A stretch of 64,000 nucleotides of DNA from Membranipora membranacea (taxonomy: Eukaryota > Bryozoa > Gymnolaemata > Cheilostomatida > Membraniporidae), in assembly GCA_914767715.1 (NCBI GenBank), contig OU612073.1, positions 24,242,001 through 24,306,000 of the forward strand, given 5' to 3'. The notes beneath the pieces were generated by a model, which did no database searches, had not been told where the DNA came from, and saw only the letters and a program-made list of their open reading frames with translations. This document shows positions 1 through 11,932 of the stretch, piece by piece (position 1 is the stretch's first letter; the number at the start of each line of letters is the position of its first letter). Made by a program: the position numbers and the translations under genes.

Positions 1-461
1 CAGGTCGTCAAGGAAACCAGGCAACTCACCCGAGGGAGTCCGATAGACACACAGCACCGTAAAGAGCCTGGATCCACAATAAGCAACCTCGGCCAGCAGT
101 GATTCAGCACCATGCAACAGCACCACCTCAACTCTAGCCTCAAATTTCTGGTTGATATATATACAAACACCCCGCCACGGGTGGTTTTACGTGAGCTACA
201 AAATAAATTATAACCAGGCAAGTTAAACTGGTCAGTATAATCATCAGGTAAAAGCCATGTTTCGCTGAGAACAGTACATGAAAATTCTACGTCTAGCTTT
301 GATAAAAACAACTGAAGCAGATCAAACTTATCAGTCAGACTCCTAATATTCAGATGCAATAGTGAAAATCCTTTACGAAAGACAAAATCATTAATACATT
401 CAGGTTTTACTCGTGACAAATGCTCAACATATTGATCAACATTCGGTGTGTGAGGCGCCAT
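1..461 (-). pseudogene. LINE ORF2 N-terminus: APE-type endonuclease, frameshifted, cut by window edge
   Basis: An ATG at 461 opens a frame reading LLHLNIRSLTDKFDLL, then SETWLLPDDY and RGGVFVYI. These are typical of the apurinic-endonuclease-like domain that starts LINE ORF2: the conserved N-I-R-S-L block, the catalytic-Glu block SETWL and the GG-V-x-x-Y-I block. Near 152-164, within an AT dinucleotide run (gatatatatac), the frame shifts. The expected continuation (VLCVYRTPSGELP) lies in the next frame, so two bases have been gained or one lost. The endonuclease nicks target DNA to prime reverse transcription; this copy cannot make it. The RT domain is beyond the window. Confidence 0.8.
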
Positions 462-529
462 ACTGTCTAAGTGTTCCTGTGTAGTTGGTTTTTACTCAGG
501 AGTGTAACTTCTACTCTAGGTTCGAGAGG

Positions 530-1321
530 TCAGCACTTGATTGCTATTTTCAGGATGTCACTGGTGCTATCCTGCTCCATGTAGATGTTGCCGTGATATG
601 TCCAGATGTATCGATAATTTAGCTCCTTACGCCTCTTGTGGGCCTTGAAGAATAGCTCATGCTGCTTCTCATCCAATAATTCATTGATATATATTTTTAC
701 ATCATCACTGAGTCCGAGAGATTTAGTTGTGATTTCTTTCGTCTGGAGTTGTTTTCTTGCATTATATAACTTGTCTCTCATTATCTGGAAATGGAACTTC
801 ACGTAAATGTTTCTGTTCTTGGTACGATACGCTGTTATAAGGTCTGCTCCAGTAATGCTGACTTCCATTTTGGCAGCTAGCATAGTAACGATAGCACAGG
901 TATTTTCATGTGGTGTAACAGGTATGCCAGATAGTGTTAGATTGACGTAAGACTTCTCTTTGTGCATCTTAACTATGGAGTCACGCACACCATTTATATC
1001 TTCACTATTTTTGTGACGATCGTGTACCAGGGCAGACATTTGGGATCTCAGGGAATCATCCTCCTGTTGTCGGATTTGTTTCAAAACATTTAATTCCTTC
1101 TTGAGATCTGCAATCTCCTCTCAACAGAATGTCAGCGCCTGTTCATACTCTGTCTGTTTGGATTCAACAAGTCGAGAGCAGATGCTTGAGATGGTGGCGT
1201 TCAGTTTGTTGAACTGCTTTTCCATGTAATGTCTGTTATCATCAAATCTCTCCAGTATTTGCTGCATGTTTAAATCCGTGGTGGTAGAGTCCGAGCGTAG
1301 TTTTGGTCCCATGACAAGCAA
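530..1321 (-). pseudogene. LINE ORF1 (nucleic-acid-binding protein), interrupted by TGA
   Basis: Two open segments, 1321-1121 and 1084-530, are in the same frame and separated by a single in-frame TGA at 1123-1121. The short bridge reads as charged heptad-like sequence (EEIADLKKELNVLKQIRQQE), so this was one ORF of about 263 codons. The N-terminal half is a predicted coiled coil (MQQILERFDDNRHYMEKQFN, continuing through the bridge). The C-terminal half has the layout of LINE ORF1 proteins: a strand motif (VNLTLSGIP), then ITAYRTKNRNIYVKF and a basic Arg/Lys helix (RDKLYNARKQL). Such proteins bind LINE RNA as multimers. Assignment rests on fold-type motifs and on the endonuclease ORF 68 bp downstream. 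Recent death is likely, because only one stop breaks it. Confidence 0.75.
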
Positions 1322-3568
1322 TCGTTAGATGATATACAGTATGACCTTGATACTATCACTGCTAAGCTTGGGCCTACGCCCTAGCTCCGCTCCAGTAACA
1401 AGTAATTACCGTTGATTAGGTACTGTAGTCCCCTGTGTGTATTGTGATGTGATATAAGGTTGAACAGAAGATAGCTTGATGTATGATAAAGCTAGTACGT
1501 AGCAGAGCAAGCTATTAGACAACCTTACCCTATGAAAGCCAAACAAACAATCATGAGCCAAACAAACTATCAGGAAAAGTGCGAATCTTCAAGATATTCT
1601 CAGTCATCAATTAGTACCAGCGCCCACCACAAGACAGAATGGCGTGTTGCCTTGCTTGTTCTGTACACAGTGATCAAGATAAATATGCCAACAGAATAAC
1701 ACGACCATAACCCAATCTACACATAAGGCATGTACGCTGTTTGCTAAAAAAGTGAAAACCGCCAAGTTGTTGCTGCTAACTGCAAAAATATTTTCTTACC
1801 TTGGGTAGCTTGGTATTGAACAATCATTTATTGGCTTCGAATTCTTCTATCTTGAAATTTATTCGTATGCTGACAGTGTAGCAACCAGCTATTGACCATA
1901 CTTTAGATTTGTCTTGGTAAGGGGCCGTTTAAAATGTTATGGTCAATACCTGCAAAGCCATTATATCCAGGGTTCTTCTTACTGCTTGATAATAAACACC
2001 AAATCTATATGCTCAAGAAATTAAATGGGTTTCGCCGAGGAGAACTCTGTGGTCTTTCACGAGCATCTCAATTTATGAAAACAACCTATTTAGAGATTTC
2101 TTAAAAATATATGTTTACTTGCTCATAAAGGTATCTATAAATTGACATATAGACTTACACCCATCAATTATTTTGGTGACCGAGTGACTGGTTATGTTAC
2201 ACCATTTGAGTAAATGTTGAGTAAGTGCCCTATTACTTAATTGCTCCTAGGGCATATATGATCAAAATTCAGTTTCTTTGGCGACACACAACATTGATGC
2301 ACACAGAGACAAAATCATTACCAAAGTGTTTCATGTCCAACATGTTTCGCATGTCTAAAACAGCCATGATACACTTCTGTACTGAAAATCGAAATCAGGT
2401 AGGTAGTTGCTAGTTGGGTAGCTAGTACTGCCAATGTTACTTAATAAAAACAAATCAGCTTTATAACTATAGCGTTTGTTTGAAACTGTCCATTGTGGAA
2501 GATGTCAACAGGGAACAGGGGAATGTTCTCGTGTAAAAAATCGAGAGAATTGAGAAGAGAAAATAAACAAAAAGAAACTTAAGAAAAATCAAAAGAAGGG
2601 ATATTAAAAAATTAATTTTAAGTAAAATAAAAACAATTACCAAAAAAAAAGATTTTTTTAAATTTATTTATTTATTTTGCTCTTTCTTTGCATGTAGTAG
2701 AGTAGAAAGGCCCTTGTAAGCTTTGAATGACATTTGAAAGCCAACTGAATTACTAAACAAGGTATATAAGTAAACATTGTGTCCTGCGCATGAAACTGCT
2801 TGCTACTGACTATAAAGAACATCAACCGGCTAAAAGAGAACACAAAAAAATATTTTGACGCTACGCGCGCTTGTCCAATTGTTCTCTACATCAAAATTAG
2901 ATATTACTAATCTAGTTGGTTCTAAGCGGTCTGACTAGAGCATGAATAGTGATAATAGTTTATCTTTCTTTCTTATAATCACTATTGACAACCAGCAAAT
3001 AACATAAAGCGGACCACAGAAGAGCGAGTAATAAGCCATGCGCGATTGTTTTTCATGGTCTGTGGTTTGTGGTCTGTAGTCCCTACAAACTCCATAGTCT
3101 ACAAGTAGTACGGTCTCTCCCCCCTCCCCCTTGTCACATTAGCCCTGAATGTCCTGGTGTAACATTGAAAACTGTAACATAACGTATAATATTTGGCTAG
3201 TCTGACCAAAGATCTAACATTGGATAGTTACATTTCAAGACTTACTGAGAAGAACCAAGAATTGACAAGTAAGCAGATATACAGAAAATTAAGTGCTACA
3301 GGTTTAATGTTCTTTGAAACCTTCATCTTTTTGTCATACCATAATTTCAAACATAAATGTAATATCGAAGTTACCTATTCCTCTTTTAATTAAATGAATT
3401 AAATAATTAATCGCATGTTTATTTGTTGTATACTGTTGGTCAGAACTGTGAATGACTTATATTTTAGTGGTTGCTGTACAACCAGTAGACACATCATGCC
3501 ATGCTATCCATGTTATCAGAGCCGCATGAGGTGGTTATACTGCAGCTCCTCAAAACCTGAGAGAATAG
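1322..3568. other. Intergenic, no gene recognised
   Basis: AT-rich sequence with short open frames only, none with a recognisable domain or a consistent splice pattern. The 5' exon or exons of the downstream PLAC8 gene should lie here or just upstream, since its first visible exon starts in mid-protein, but no convincing start could be identified. A C-rich tract lies near 3119-3131. Confidence 0.5.
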
Positions 3569-4887
3569 AGTACGGGTCGATGTGGCTGCTTTTCAGACTG
3601 CCAATCATGTAAGTAAATGATAATAACACACACATGTGTATTGTTGTATTCTGAGTATTCCGAGAAAAATCAAATGACCTGCAGATAACCATTGAAGTCA
3701 CGTTATATTTTATTTTTAGGCTTTTTACATATACATCTATAAAATAATAATATGTATACCCAAGATTGGCTAGTTCAAGGGTGCCTCAATGTTGGCTAGC
3801 ACCTATTTTAGCTCGCCAAGATGGGAGCTTTGATAAAGTAAAGAGGATGAGTAAATTTTAGCTACCCACATAAATTCAGCTATTTCATGTATGTGAAACT
3901 TTTCCTCCTTTGAATAATTTACTCCTTTTCTGTCCCTCAACAACCTTACCTGGAGATATTTACAATAACAACTGTTAAATAGTGATGTACTCAAGCACAC
4001 AGGCGTTGGTAGAGGAGATGATTCTTTCTCTAAAAAGGGCTATATTATAATAGTGTAATCAGGGAGGAGGGTGTAATAAGCCTATTATTACAGTCTCCGC
4101 AATTATTGTGATATCTAATTATAAAATCATGATGTCTACTTTAATGCCGTACAGTAAATTTTTATAATCCCTAGTCTGGATACATCATCATATAAGTGCA
4201 AGTCTCAAACATACCATATGTATGTGTATAAAAGAATGTCTCCAAATTATATACTGATATAACTGAATCCTCAACAGGGAAATACGCACCCTTATTGAAG
4301 AATATCACAATCTTATTTTAATATAATAATATTATAACAATTATAATAATATGACGCTGTAATTTTATTCAGGTTTGTGTGGAATTCTCTGCTTGCCGTG
4401 CCTTGGTATCAAAGTTGCTTCTAGGTTGGGAGAGAATGCACTTGCTGTAGGTTTTTTCTTGGCTCCGACTTCGTGGGTGGCTCTGAGGACAAAACTTAGA
4501 ACCATGTATGGGATCAGGGTGAGTAACCACTTTAACTCAGTAAAATCCAGTTAGGATTACAGCAGCAACCGGCCAAATGTGAAACAAAGTTTAATTTCAC
4601 CAAAAGCACTTATTCTGCTGTGATAATCCATAAAACATCAGCTTACAAAATGTGGTTTAAGTTAAATTGGTTTAAAAATTGGTACTACTCAATTTGGAAC
4701 AAAGAAAAATTCAAATTGTAAATTGAAAAGAAATTTAACCAATGTGTCACACAAATGTTAAAGGTACCTAATTTGTATTTATGTACTGCAGGGGTCCACA
4801 TGTGATGATTGCTGCGTTATAATGTGCGGAAACACTGCTTGTACCATTTACCAAATGGACAGAGAGCTGAGCAACATCGGACTATGA
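3569..4887 (+). CDS. PLAC8/cornifelin-family cysteine-rich protein (5' exon not found)
   Basis: Three phase-compatible exons: 3569-3608 (donor GTAAGT), 4373-4518 (donor GTGAGT) and 4792-4887, ending in TGA; 94 codons. The product opens with STGRCGCFSDCQSC, continues LCGILCLPCLGIKVASRLG, and ends GSTCDDCCVIMCGNTAC then QMDRELSNIGL. This is the PLAC8 pattern: an N-terminal TG-C-C-F-D-C block, a CxxxxCLPC hydrophobic Cys cluster, and a C-terminal D-C-C ... C ... C-x3-Q-x-x-REL block. PLAC8 proteins are small membrane-associated Cys-rich proteins; animal roles are varied and the plant and fungal relatives affect organ size or metal tolerance. Family proteins usually begin 10-40 residues before the TG motif, so a 5' exon is missing from the model. 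The first exon is only 40 bp, with an acceptor (AATAG) directly after an in-frame stop. AATAAA lies near 5050. Confidence 0.8.
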
Positions 4888-5511
4888 ATGATTCTCCATA
4901 GTTGTGTGCGTTGCCCTTCCCAACTAGATGAATATAAGAGTAATTTGAATTGTTTCAAATTTGTTGCCTTCATTTTTTTAAGTAGCTTATGTTAGTTGTT
5001 TCCTGATTTTTGCGAGTATCTTTTTTTGCAGATTACAAATTGACTAAAAATAATAAAGCCTCTTAACAAACTCTTCTTATATGTTTTATTTGCTCTAGTT
5101 GAATTAATTATTTAATAAAATTATTTCAGAATTTTTTTGTCAATGCTTCCATGAAAAGACCCAATAAAATATTTGTTTTTGGAGATGAGATGCTTGCTGT
5201 GAGATCAAAGAGTAATTCTTATAACTAACTTTATTTCTTTAACAAACAGCTACGATGTTATCAAGGAGAAAAGGATCTCCATGGTCTTATGTCATGTACT
5301 TTTAAATAACCCCCAAAACAAATCTAAAGTACAGCCAGTAGCTGATTGCTAATGTCAGCAAAAAAATACTTTTAAGATGGAATTGGACACTATTACCCTA
5401 TCAACATATGAGTGTTAAATACCAAGCTAACAAAGATAAGAGATTTTTTTTTATTTAACAGCAACAACTTATGTACAGATTACAACTTCATTTGCAAACA
5501 GCAAAGTGCTT
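4888..5511. other. Intergenic after PLAC8 gene
   Basis: No coding signal. It holds the likely 3' UTR and polyadenylation signal of the PLAC8 gene (AATAAA near 5050) and a poly-T stretch near 5446. Confidence 0.5.
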
Positions 5512-5610
5512 AGTGCCCTATCAGTGCCCTATCAGTGCCCTATCAGTGCCCTATCAGTGCCCTATCAGTGCCCTATCAGTGCCCTATCAGTGCCCTATCA
5601 GTGCCCTATC
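5512..5610. repeat. Perfect 11-bp tandem repeat, nine copies
   Basis: The unit agtgccctatc is repeated nine times without a mismatch (99 bp). A single orphan copy of the same string (atcagtgccctat) lies 1.7 kb away near 7300. The perfect array implies recent expansion. Confidence 0.95.
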
Positions 5611-8238
5611 TGTAAATTAGGTATTGGTTACGCAGATTTATTCTGATTTTTTACTTTATACAAAACTAGCAAAACAACAGGCAATTCTGTCTGGCGGTAC
5701 TAATTTATTGATGAAAGCGTTAGTCTCCTGTTGATTTGCTGGTTGGTCTTAATTGCGATTAAGTAATAATTAGAAAAAATATAACTATTAACTGCAACTA
5801 TCTCAGTTTCTAAGTTTAGGAACAATAAAAATTATATCATGATAATCGTGAGACCGATTTTATATCCTATGAACAGCTTTGCTGACTTGGGACTGATGAA
5901 TCGACCCATTATGAGTGACTTGTGAATCATGACTAATGACTCTATGAAGCTGACCCTAAACTAAATTCCAGACTTTTCATACCAATTGCTGCAAATTGAC
6001 TTGTTTCTCTCAGAATCGTTATTCTGACTGGTGACTTGTCGGGCCTGGAGGCTGAATTGTGGCCCGCGACTCTGATTTGTACAACTCATGACAATATCTT
6101 TGCGGAATTCATGTTCTGGAACTGACCCTAGGAGGTACAGCAAATAAACAAATTTTTAGTTCAGGGCAAAATCTACTCAGATGTATGTCTCATTACTTTT
6201 GATAAGTTCTTAAGTTGGTTAAGTGTTAAATTTGGATAATTTATTTGCTGTTTGGTTTGGTTGAAACGCTGATCACAATATATGATTGTTGTATTCTACC
6301 TCTGCCACATGTTTTTAAGGAATATACTGTTTGGTCATGCTATAAGGGTCGATAGTATTTTTTGAATTTATAAATTGCACACATTGTGCTCTAAAACATC
6401 GTCTTTGTAGCCCTATTCTACCTTTGATGTTATGGTCGCGTGTGGTAACGATCAACGCCAAAATAATACATAGTTTGGCAGAAAGGTACTTGTCATATTC
6501 TAATATTTCAACAAAATTTCAAAATACTTAAAATAATGCCATTTTTCAGGCTTTTTAAATACCACTATCTCCTTTTATTTCATTTTTTATTTCAACTGCA
6601 AAGGAGAAAGGTCGCTGTTGACAGCTATTCAGCAGCTATATTATGGGAGAGGAAGGGGTCGGGCCTTCCCCCCGTCAGCATGATAGGCTGGTGGGGGCAT
6701 CGTGGGAGGGTGGCGGGTAGGTGGGAGTTGGAGGTGGCTCAGTGGTTAGAGCGCCGGTCCTTCAACACGCAAGAGTTGAAGGTCGTAGGTTCGAATCCCA
6801 CTGCAGTCTACTGACTACTGGGAGTTGTTGGACCCCAGGTGTGCTCCGACCTGCCTACAAACTGAGAGCAAATTGGCGCAGTCATTGCAGCCTCCCCCTT
6901 AAGGCACATACTATTTCACCGCCAGGATGTGGTGAGTGACTAACCCTTGCAATTTTAACCAACACTTTTTTAGGTGGCATTGGAGGTTTGGGTTCCCCTG
7001 GTTATCTGGTCGAATCGGACTGAGCTCATTTTCCTTCAATCGGGTGGTCTTCACTCTAGTCTTGGCTCTCATGCATGGACTAACAGACCACACGGCTGCG
7101 TTTTGTAATTATTTTTGAAATAATTTTATCAGTTACCATTCAGTTATTGCAGAAAGCTAATACACAATATAAAATATAAGATGTTGATAAATCGGGTGCA
7201 GGACAATGTAAGTTAGTGAAAGGGAGATAGGAGGGAAATTTTTTCAGATTTTTTTTCTTTCCAGCGCGATGTGTTGTTCACTTCTTCAGAATAGTGGCTT
7301 ATCAGTGCCCTATTTGCAACATAATTCCAGAGTTTAAAGGTCACCATTCCCTTATTTGGTTGTGAGAGGGCAACTCAACATTTCATGTCAACCTGATAAT
7401 ATTTAACACATCTGAGTTTGTTTGCCAAGACACAGAGGAATCACAGGAACGGAAAAAAATGGTAAACAATTACTGTGAATTAAGAACAGTAATTCAAACT
7501 GGTGGGTTGCATTGATAGCGTTTTAACTCTCTGACACAACTAAGACAGAGAAAATAGAGAAGGGAATGCATATTGATACCATCATATAGAAAGTAAAATT
7601 TTGTTTGGGGGAAGCGGGTACTTAATTTTATACCTATAATCAGTATTATTGTTACTTCGTTGCAGGAGTATTGTATGTCATCAGTGATAGTAGTATGGTG
7701 TAACCAATAAGAACTGATAAATACTATCTCCTAACTCTAAGGTATAGATTATCATAGCATAAATCAGAATGATTGAATATCACAGCCTACAATATCACTT
7801 ACTTACTGATATGAACACAGATGGAGACCCCCTCCCCCCATCCCCTCTGGCCTCGTAACAGGCTGTTTCTCCAGGGTTGCTCCCCAGGCAAAAATTTTCT
7901 CTAATTAGGACCTGATTAAAATTAAAAAAAGATTGATTAAAAATCCCAACAATTTTGTACTCTTCATGTGTATGTACATGTGTATAAATGGTAAAAGACT
8001 ATTTAGGGGGTTGGAGGGTTAGTGTGGCCAGGATAGTGTGGCCAGCATATCTGCTAACCCGCACTGTATAACATCATCGGCTAGCTATTACAAGGGGACA
8101 ACAATCTTTCTCCGAATCAAATTTGAGAGTGCTCGAGAGATGAGCTTTATTCATGGTATATATTTGTTTGACTGAGAACTCATAAAGAAAGACCAGCTGC
8201 TGTGTGACACCACATTTACAGTGGCTTTGACACGATCT
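5611..8238. other. Intergenic, contains one SINE
   Basis: No gene recognised outside the SINE at 6726-6960. Pyrimidine and purine homopolymer tracts are present (for example cccctccccccatcccc near 7830). The stretch 8130-8238 should include the 3' UTR of the minus-strand secreted-protein gene. Confidence 0.5.
6726..6960 (+). mobile_element. tRNA-derived SINE, copy 1
   Basis: The 5' end resembles a tRNA with pol III promoter boxes: box A ggtggctcagtggttagagc and box B ggttcgaatcc about 45 bp later. It is followed by a non-tRNA body (gactactgggagttgttgga, then gtgctccgacctgcc, then gagcaaattggcgcag) shared with the copies at 11627 and 40670. The acceptor-stem ends do not pair, so this is a SINE and not a functional tRNA gene. 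The 3' end reads ggatgtggtgagtgactaac then ccttgcaatttt. This copy keeps an intact box B. Confidence 0.85.
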
Positions 8239-9400
8239 TTAGTTGATACCAGGCAGGATCAACTTTTTGTTCTTGTCCTGAGGACAGAACCACATTGTGT
8301 CTGATAACTCTTTCATGGATTTCTTTATAGATGCTCCTTCAGGACCGTCATACCACCCCTCCCCTGTTAATGGAGAAACATATTTCATAAATATTATTAT
8401 TATCACTTATTTCTGACATATGATCTTACGATAGGGATTGCCATCAGTGAAGCCAGTGAGACTTGGATCCCTGACTTGATTCTACCTTGATAGTATTGAT
8501 TTCCATCGGTGGCCTAAAACTTGTCAATCGTAGGGATATAATATTCATTGAAATATAATGTGACATATACATTGTTATGATTGTCATTAACTCATTAATT
8601 ACTCACTTGTACATATTCCGAGGACTGGCCTCCATCCTTCACAGCACGTTCTCTGATATCTACAGATCATTCTGGGCTCACTAATTGTCGGACATGTCAC
8701 CATCTCACAGGACACCCAACGCTTCTCTACCAGGAAGGGAACATCACGTCTACCAACCACTGGAAATTGCATATCAGGCGTGCATTGCCTAAAATATATC
8801 ATCACATAATAGAATATCAATATTATATCTCTAACTGATACAGCGGGGTACAAGCCACAAAAAAATGAAATCTTTGAAACGCCTGTACAGTACAGGATTG
8901 AAAATATCAAGCGCATCTGAAATATATGAGTTGTCTAAGAGTTGACAGCACACTGGCATTTTCCTATTGACTTTTTCTATTCAGAGCTTCCAGATCTCCA
9001 AAGCTGCTGCAGTTATCTCAATAGTCATTGCAGAGTTGTAAGATTGCATAGTAATGAGCAACTTAAAAAAACAACCAAGAATAGATCCTCCTAAGATAGG
9101 ATCTCAGTCAGGCACTATGAAAAGCTGTACAATTAAGACAACCCAGGACTGTCTCTAGTAACCGATACCTACAGCTTACCCTCTTTCAGCGCTCTCCATT
9201 TTTAGCCATGTGTAGAGTAGTACTCTAAGCTGTGTAGAGTGATCTAACCTGCTGGTATCATATCCTGACTCTCTAAGCTTGGTTACCTGCTCATCTGTGG
9301 TGGTAGATTTAGGTTGTGGTTGAGAATGAGCTCTGCTCAGCAATGCAACAAATAGGAACAGCTGAAAAGTATTAAAATACCTATACCTAACGAAAACCAT
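8239..9400 (-). CDS. Small secreted cysteine-rich protein with an EMI-like CCxGW motif
   Basis: Three exons join in phase: 9400-9180 (donor GTAAGC), 8788-8607 (donor GTGAGT) and 8363-8239 (stop TAA); 175 aa. The chosen start is the Met that puts a hydrophobic signal peptide (FQLFLFVALLSRAHS) close to the N-terminus; an in-frame Met 14 codons earlier (9442) is possible. The mature part has a Lys/Gln/Thr-rich stretch, then a Cys cluster: QCTPDMQF, SCEMVTC, and MICRYQRTCCEGWRPVLGIC. It ends with a charged tail containing WFCPQDKNKK. The Y-x3-CC-x-GW core resembles the C-terminal half of EMI domains of secreted multimeric glycoproteins, but the rest of an EMI domain is not obvious, so family membership is inference. 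Expected location is extracellular; function unknown. Confidence 0.7.
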
Positions 9401-10641
9401 ATCTATCTTCTTTTGCCTGAGAAGATATGGACTAGTATGCACAAAGCTATTAAATGGTTAATGCAGCCAACTATTTGATATTTAGGAATCTGCCATCAGA
9501 CGAGGGTTTATAAACTATTGACTTGCCCATCTGTTTGCTCACATACTATTTCTACATAATTCTCGATTGGCATGTGAGATAAAAGTATCAGATTCGCCAA
9601 ATTCCCACACCCAATCAGTTAGATTGATGAAAAGGGTTTAGTCAGAGAATCTGGTTTCAGAGTTGTCCGATCTTTAATATTGAGACACAACTCCCTAGCC
9701 AAATATGACAGGGTATTTATGTGGTAAAAAGTATTTGCCTAATATCTGAAACTAAATTGGATGAAGAGAAAAAAAAGAGTGAACATTTTTGTTGTGTTCT
9801 CTACTTCTAGGAGACTGAATTTCTCTATTATAGTAAGTAGTAAGTAAAATTCATGTGAATATTGACAGAATAAAAGTAAACAAAGTGGACAAGTATACAA
9901 TTTCAGATGGATACAAATGCTGTTAAAACCCCACAAGGGCCATTCCTCAGGACAACAAATTATGAAAAAAAAAATGTTTTCAAACTTTGTTTTTGTGATT
10001 TTTAGTTGTATTACAAGACAATTTCTGTCTGTTCACAGGTCTTTAAGATGCCTCTGACTCTGAGTCTGAAGGCTCGTCACTTATGACTGATGGCATTCTA
10101 TATGATATAACTCATCTTAAAATCCTGAATAACTCATAGCCTATGCAAAAAAATGACAATAACATGGGGTATAGCTTCAAGATTGGACACTTCAAATATG
10201 TTGGAAATCAGTCTCTAGGACAAACACAGAATTGATTATGACCCATCATAGGTAGGAATGTCTGCATGACGAATTCCCATTTTAACTTATATAATTATCA
10301 AAACTTGCAGTTATCCAGATTGCCGTTTTTTACCACAGTGAATCGAAAAACGCAGGCACTATAGATATCATTGAAGTGTCCCCTCTGTATATCCTTACTC
10401 AGTGATGACAACTTTTTGTTACAAAGCTGTCTTTCTTGTTCAAAAGGACGGTTTTGCATAAAAATAATAACCACTTTAATTTTCTAGAACGTTGTAATTT
10501 CCATATCCAAAAGCTAGGAAAGGATACTTTTGTTTTCACCGTTCCGGGTTTATAGTGGCTATGCATGCTTTGACTTCCACATACAGGAAAACAAATAAGT
10601 ATGTAATAATTTAAACAGATAGGCCTATAAGGCAACAATAA
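9401..10641. other. Intergenic, nothing recognised
   Basis: AT-rich sequence with no coding pattern, upstream of the secreted-protein gene. Its promoter should lie just above 9442, but no core element stands out. Confidence 0.45.
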
Positions 10642-10871
10642 AACACAGAACTTACTGAAAATGAACTTTTAAAGATTAAGGATTGGTGCATAGCAAATAA
10701 TCTTTTATTAAATTTTGAAAAAACCCACCAAATTATTTTCAAAAATCATCAGAAACGATTAGAAGACAACGCTTATACTTTGAATAATGTTATCAGAGAC
10801 TATAGATATATCTATAGTCTCTGATGTTATTACATCCACAATTTGCAAATATTTAGGGATTCATCTAGCTG
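10642..10871 (+). pseudogene. LINE reverse-transcriptase C-terminal fragment
   Basis: The plus strand reads ELLKIKDWCIANNLLLNFEK, the RT region just after the catalytic YADD block in LINEs (W-x-x-x-N-x-L-x-LN-x-x-KT), and then, after a disruption, TICKYLGIHL, the conserved YLGIxLD block. The spacing is normal once a short palindromic insert at 10794-10830 is discounted. It is an isolated fragment without flanking RT motifs and is on the opposite strand from the LINE at 1-1321. Confidence 0.75.
10787..10830. mobile_element. 30-bp perfect palindrome flanked by 7-bp direct repeats
   Basis: Positions 10794-10823 are a perfect inverted repeat (cagagactatagata and its complement) flanked by ATGTTAT at 10787-10793 and 10824-10830. 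Removing 37 bp (palindrome plus one ATGTTAT) puts the RT reading frame back in register across the site. It is therefore an insertion with target-site duplication, apparently a minimal foldback element. Confidence 0.75.
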
Positions 10872-11626
10872 CGGGCAACCTGCCTTTTTGCCAGTGCGGC
10901 CTAATGGGTTATCTTTAGCGGTCTAATTGTGGCCTTATGCCTGTGAAAATTATACACTCAAATTTGACTCCTGTCTTGTGGATATCCAAGTTTGCATTAC
11001 CGCCTGCAAGCACAACTCAATGTTAGGATACAAAAATATCGGCATTCTGTATCAACCATGCGCTAAGCTACTTATATATGGTAGCGACTCAAGGAAATTC
11101 CCAAGCCATTCTACACAAAAGCATCATAACTGTACTGGTGCCAACTTCTTTTTCACGAGCTTATATTTGAATAAAGACACCAAACAGTGACGGCATTGTC
11201 GTAACATTGTGAGAGAAAAGCAATTTAATAAATTCTTTCACCTTTGGATATTGCGACTACAAACTGTTTTTTGCAAAGCTTTCATTTTGAAGAAGAAAGG
11301 CAGAGTTGTTATATCAAGAATTTGACATGTTACAAGTGCTCCAGCATTTTGGCCAAAATGTTCCAGATCAAAACGCATTGACAAGTATACAAATATTTAC
11401 TGCACCTCTTTAGCGCCCATCCTGCCCTTTGCCCTACTGCTTGAAACACTGGGATACAGTCAAGTACACAACCTTTTCCCAGACACGATACTTCAGCAGA
11501 TTAGATAATCAAGATGAGTAGTTTTGTTAAACTGATGCTAGTTGAAAAATCTGATGCTTATTGCAACATAACAATAACATTTTTATCAACACATAAATCT
11601 GCTTTAGTTTGCATAAAGTAGTAGGA

Positions 11627-11880
11627 GGTGGCTCAGTTGGTTAGAGCGCTGGACTTCAACACAGTGTAAAATGTTGTGGGTTTGAGTCCCACTGCAGTCC
11701 ACTGACTACTGGAGATTGTTGGACCCCCAGGTGTGCTCCGACCTGCCTAGAAACTGAGAGCAAATTGGCGCAGATATATGGGCCTTGCCCCTATTTTCCG
11801 GGATGCAGGGAGTGATGAAACCTTGCGATTTTAAAAGATTAAATTGCATGGATGTAGGGCGTGATGTAACCTTGCGATTT
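11627..11880 (+). mobile_element. tRNA-derived SINE, copy 2
   Basis: It has the same structure as the 6726 copy: box A-like ggtggctcagttggttagag, box B-like gggtttgagtccca, and the shared body gactactggagattgttgga, then gtgctccgacctgcc. The 3' tail is partly duplicated: ggatgcagggagtgatgaaa plus ccttgcgatttt recurs about 50 bp later as ggatgtagggcgtgatgtaa plus ccttgcgatttt. Confidence 0.85.
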
Positions 11881-11932
11881 TGGGCAAATTATATCAAATC
11901 CCAACACTGATAAAATAATGCACCCAAATGAC

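Larger units (their letters stand above)
1..1321 (-). mobile_element. Decayed non-LTR retrotransposon (LINE), 5' part
   Basis: Two coding regions in the same orientation fit a two-ORF LINE: ORF1 at 1321-530 and the start of an ORF2 endonuclease at 461-1, running off the window edge. Both are broken: ORF1 by an in-frame TGA, ORF2 by a dinucleotide slip. No poly-A tail or target-site duplication can be seen because the 3' end lies outside the window. The element is most like CR1/L2/Jockey-class LINEs with an APE-type endonuclease; the clade is not fixed. Confidence 0.8.

Noticed and set aside
6726-6800. Functional tRNA gene
   Set aside because: Boxes A and B are present but the acceptor-stem ends do not pair, and the same head with the same non-tRNA body recurs at two other places. 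It is a SINE.
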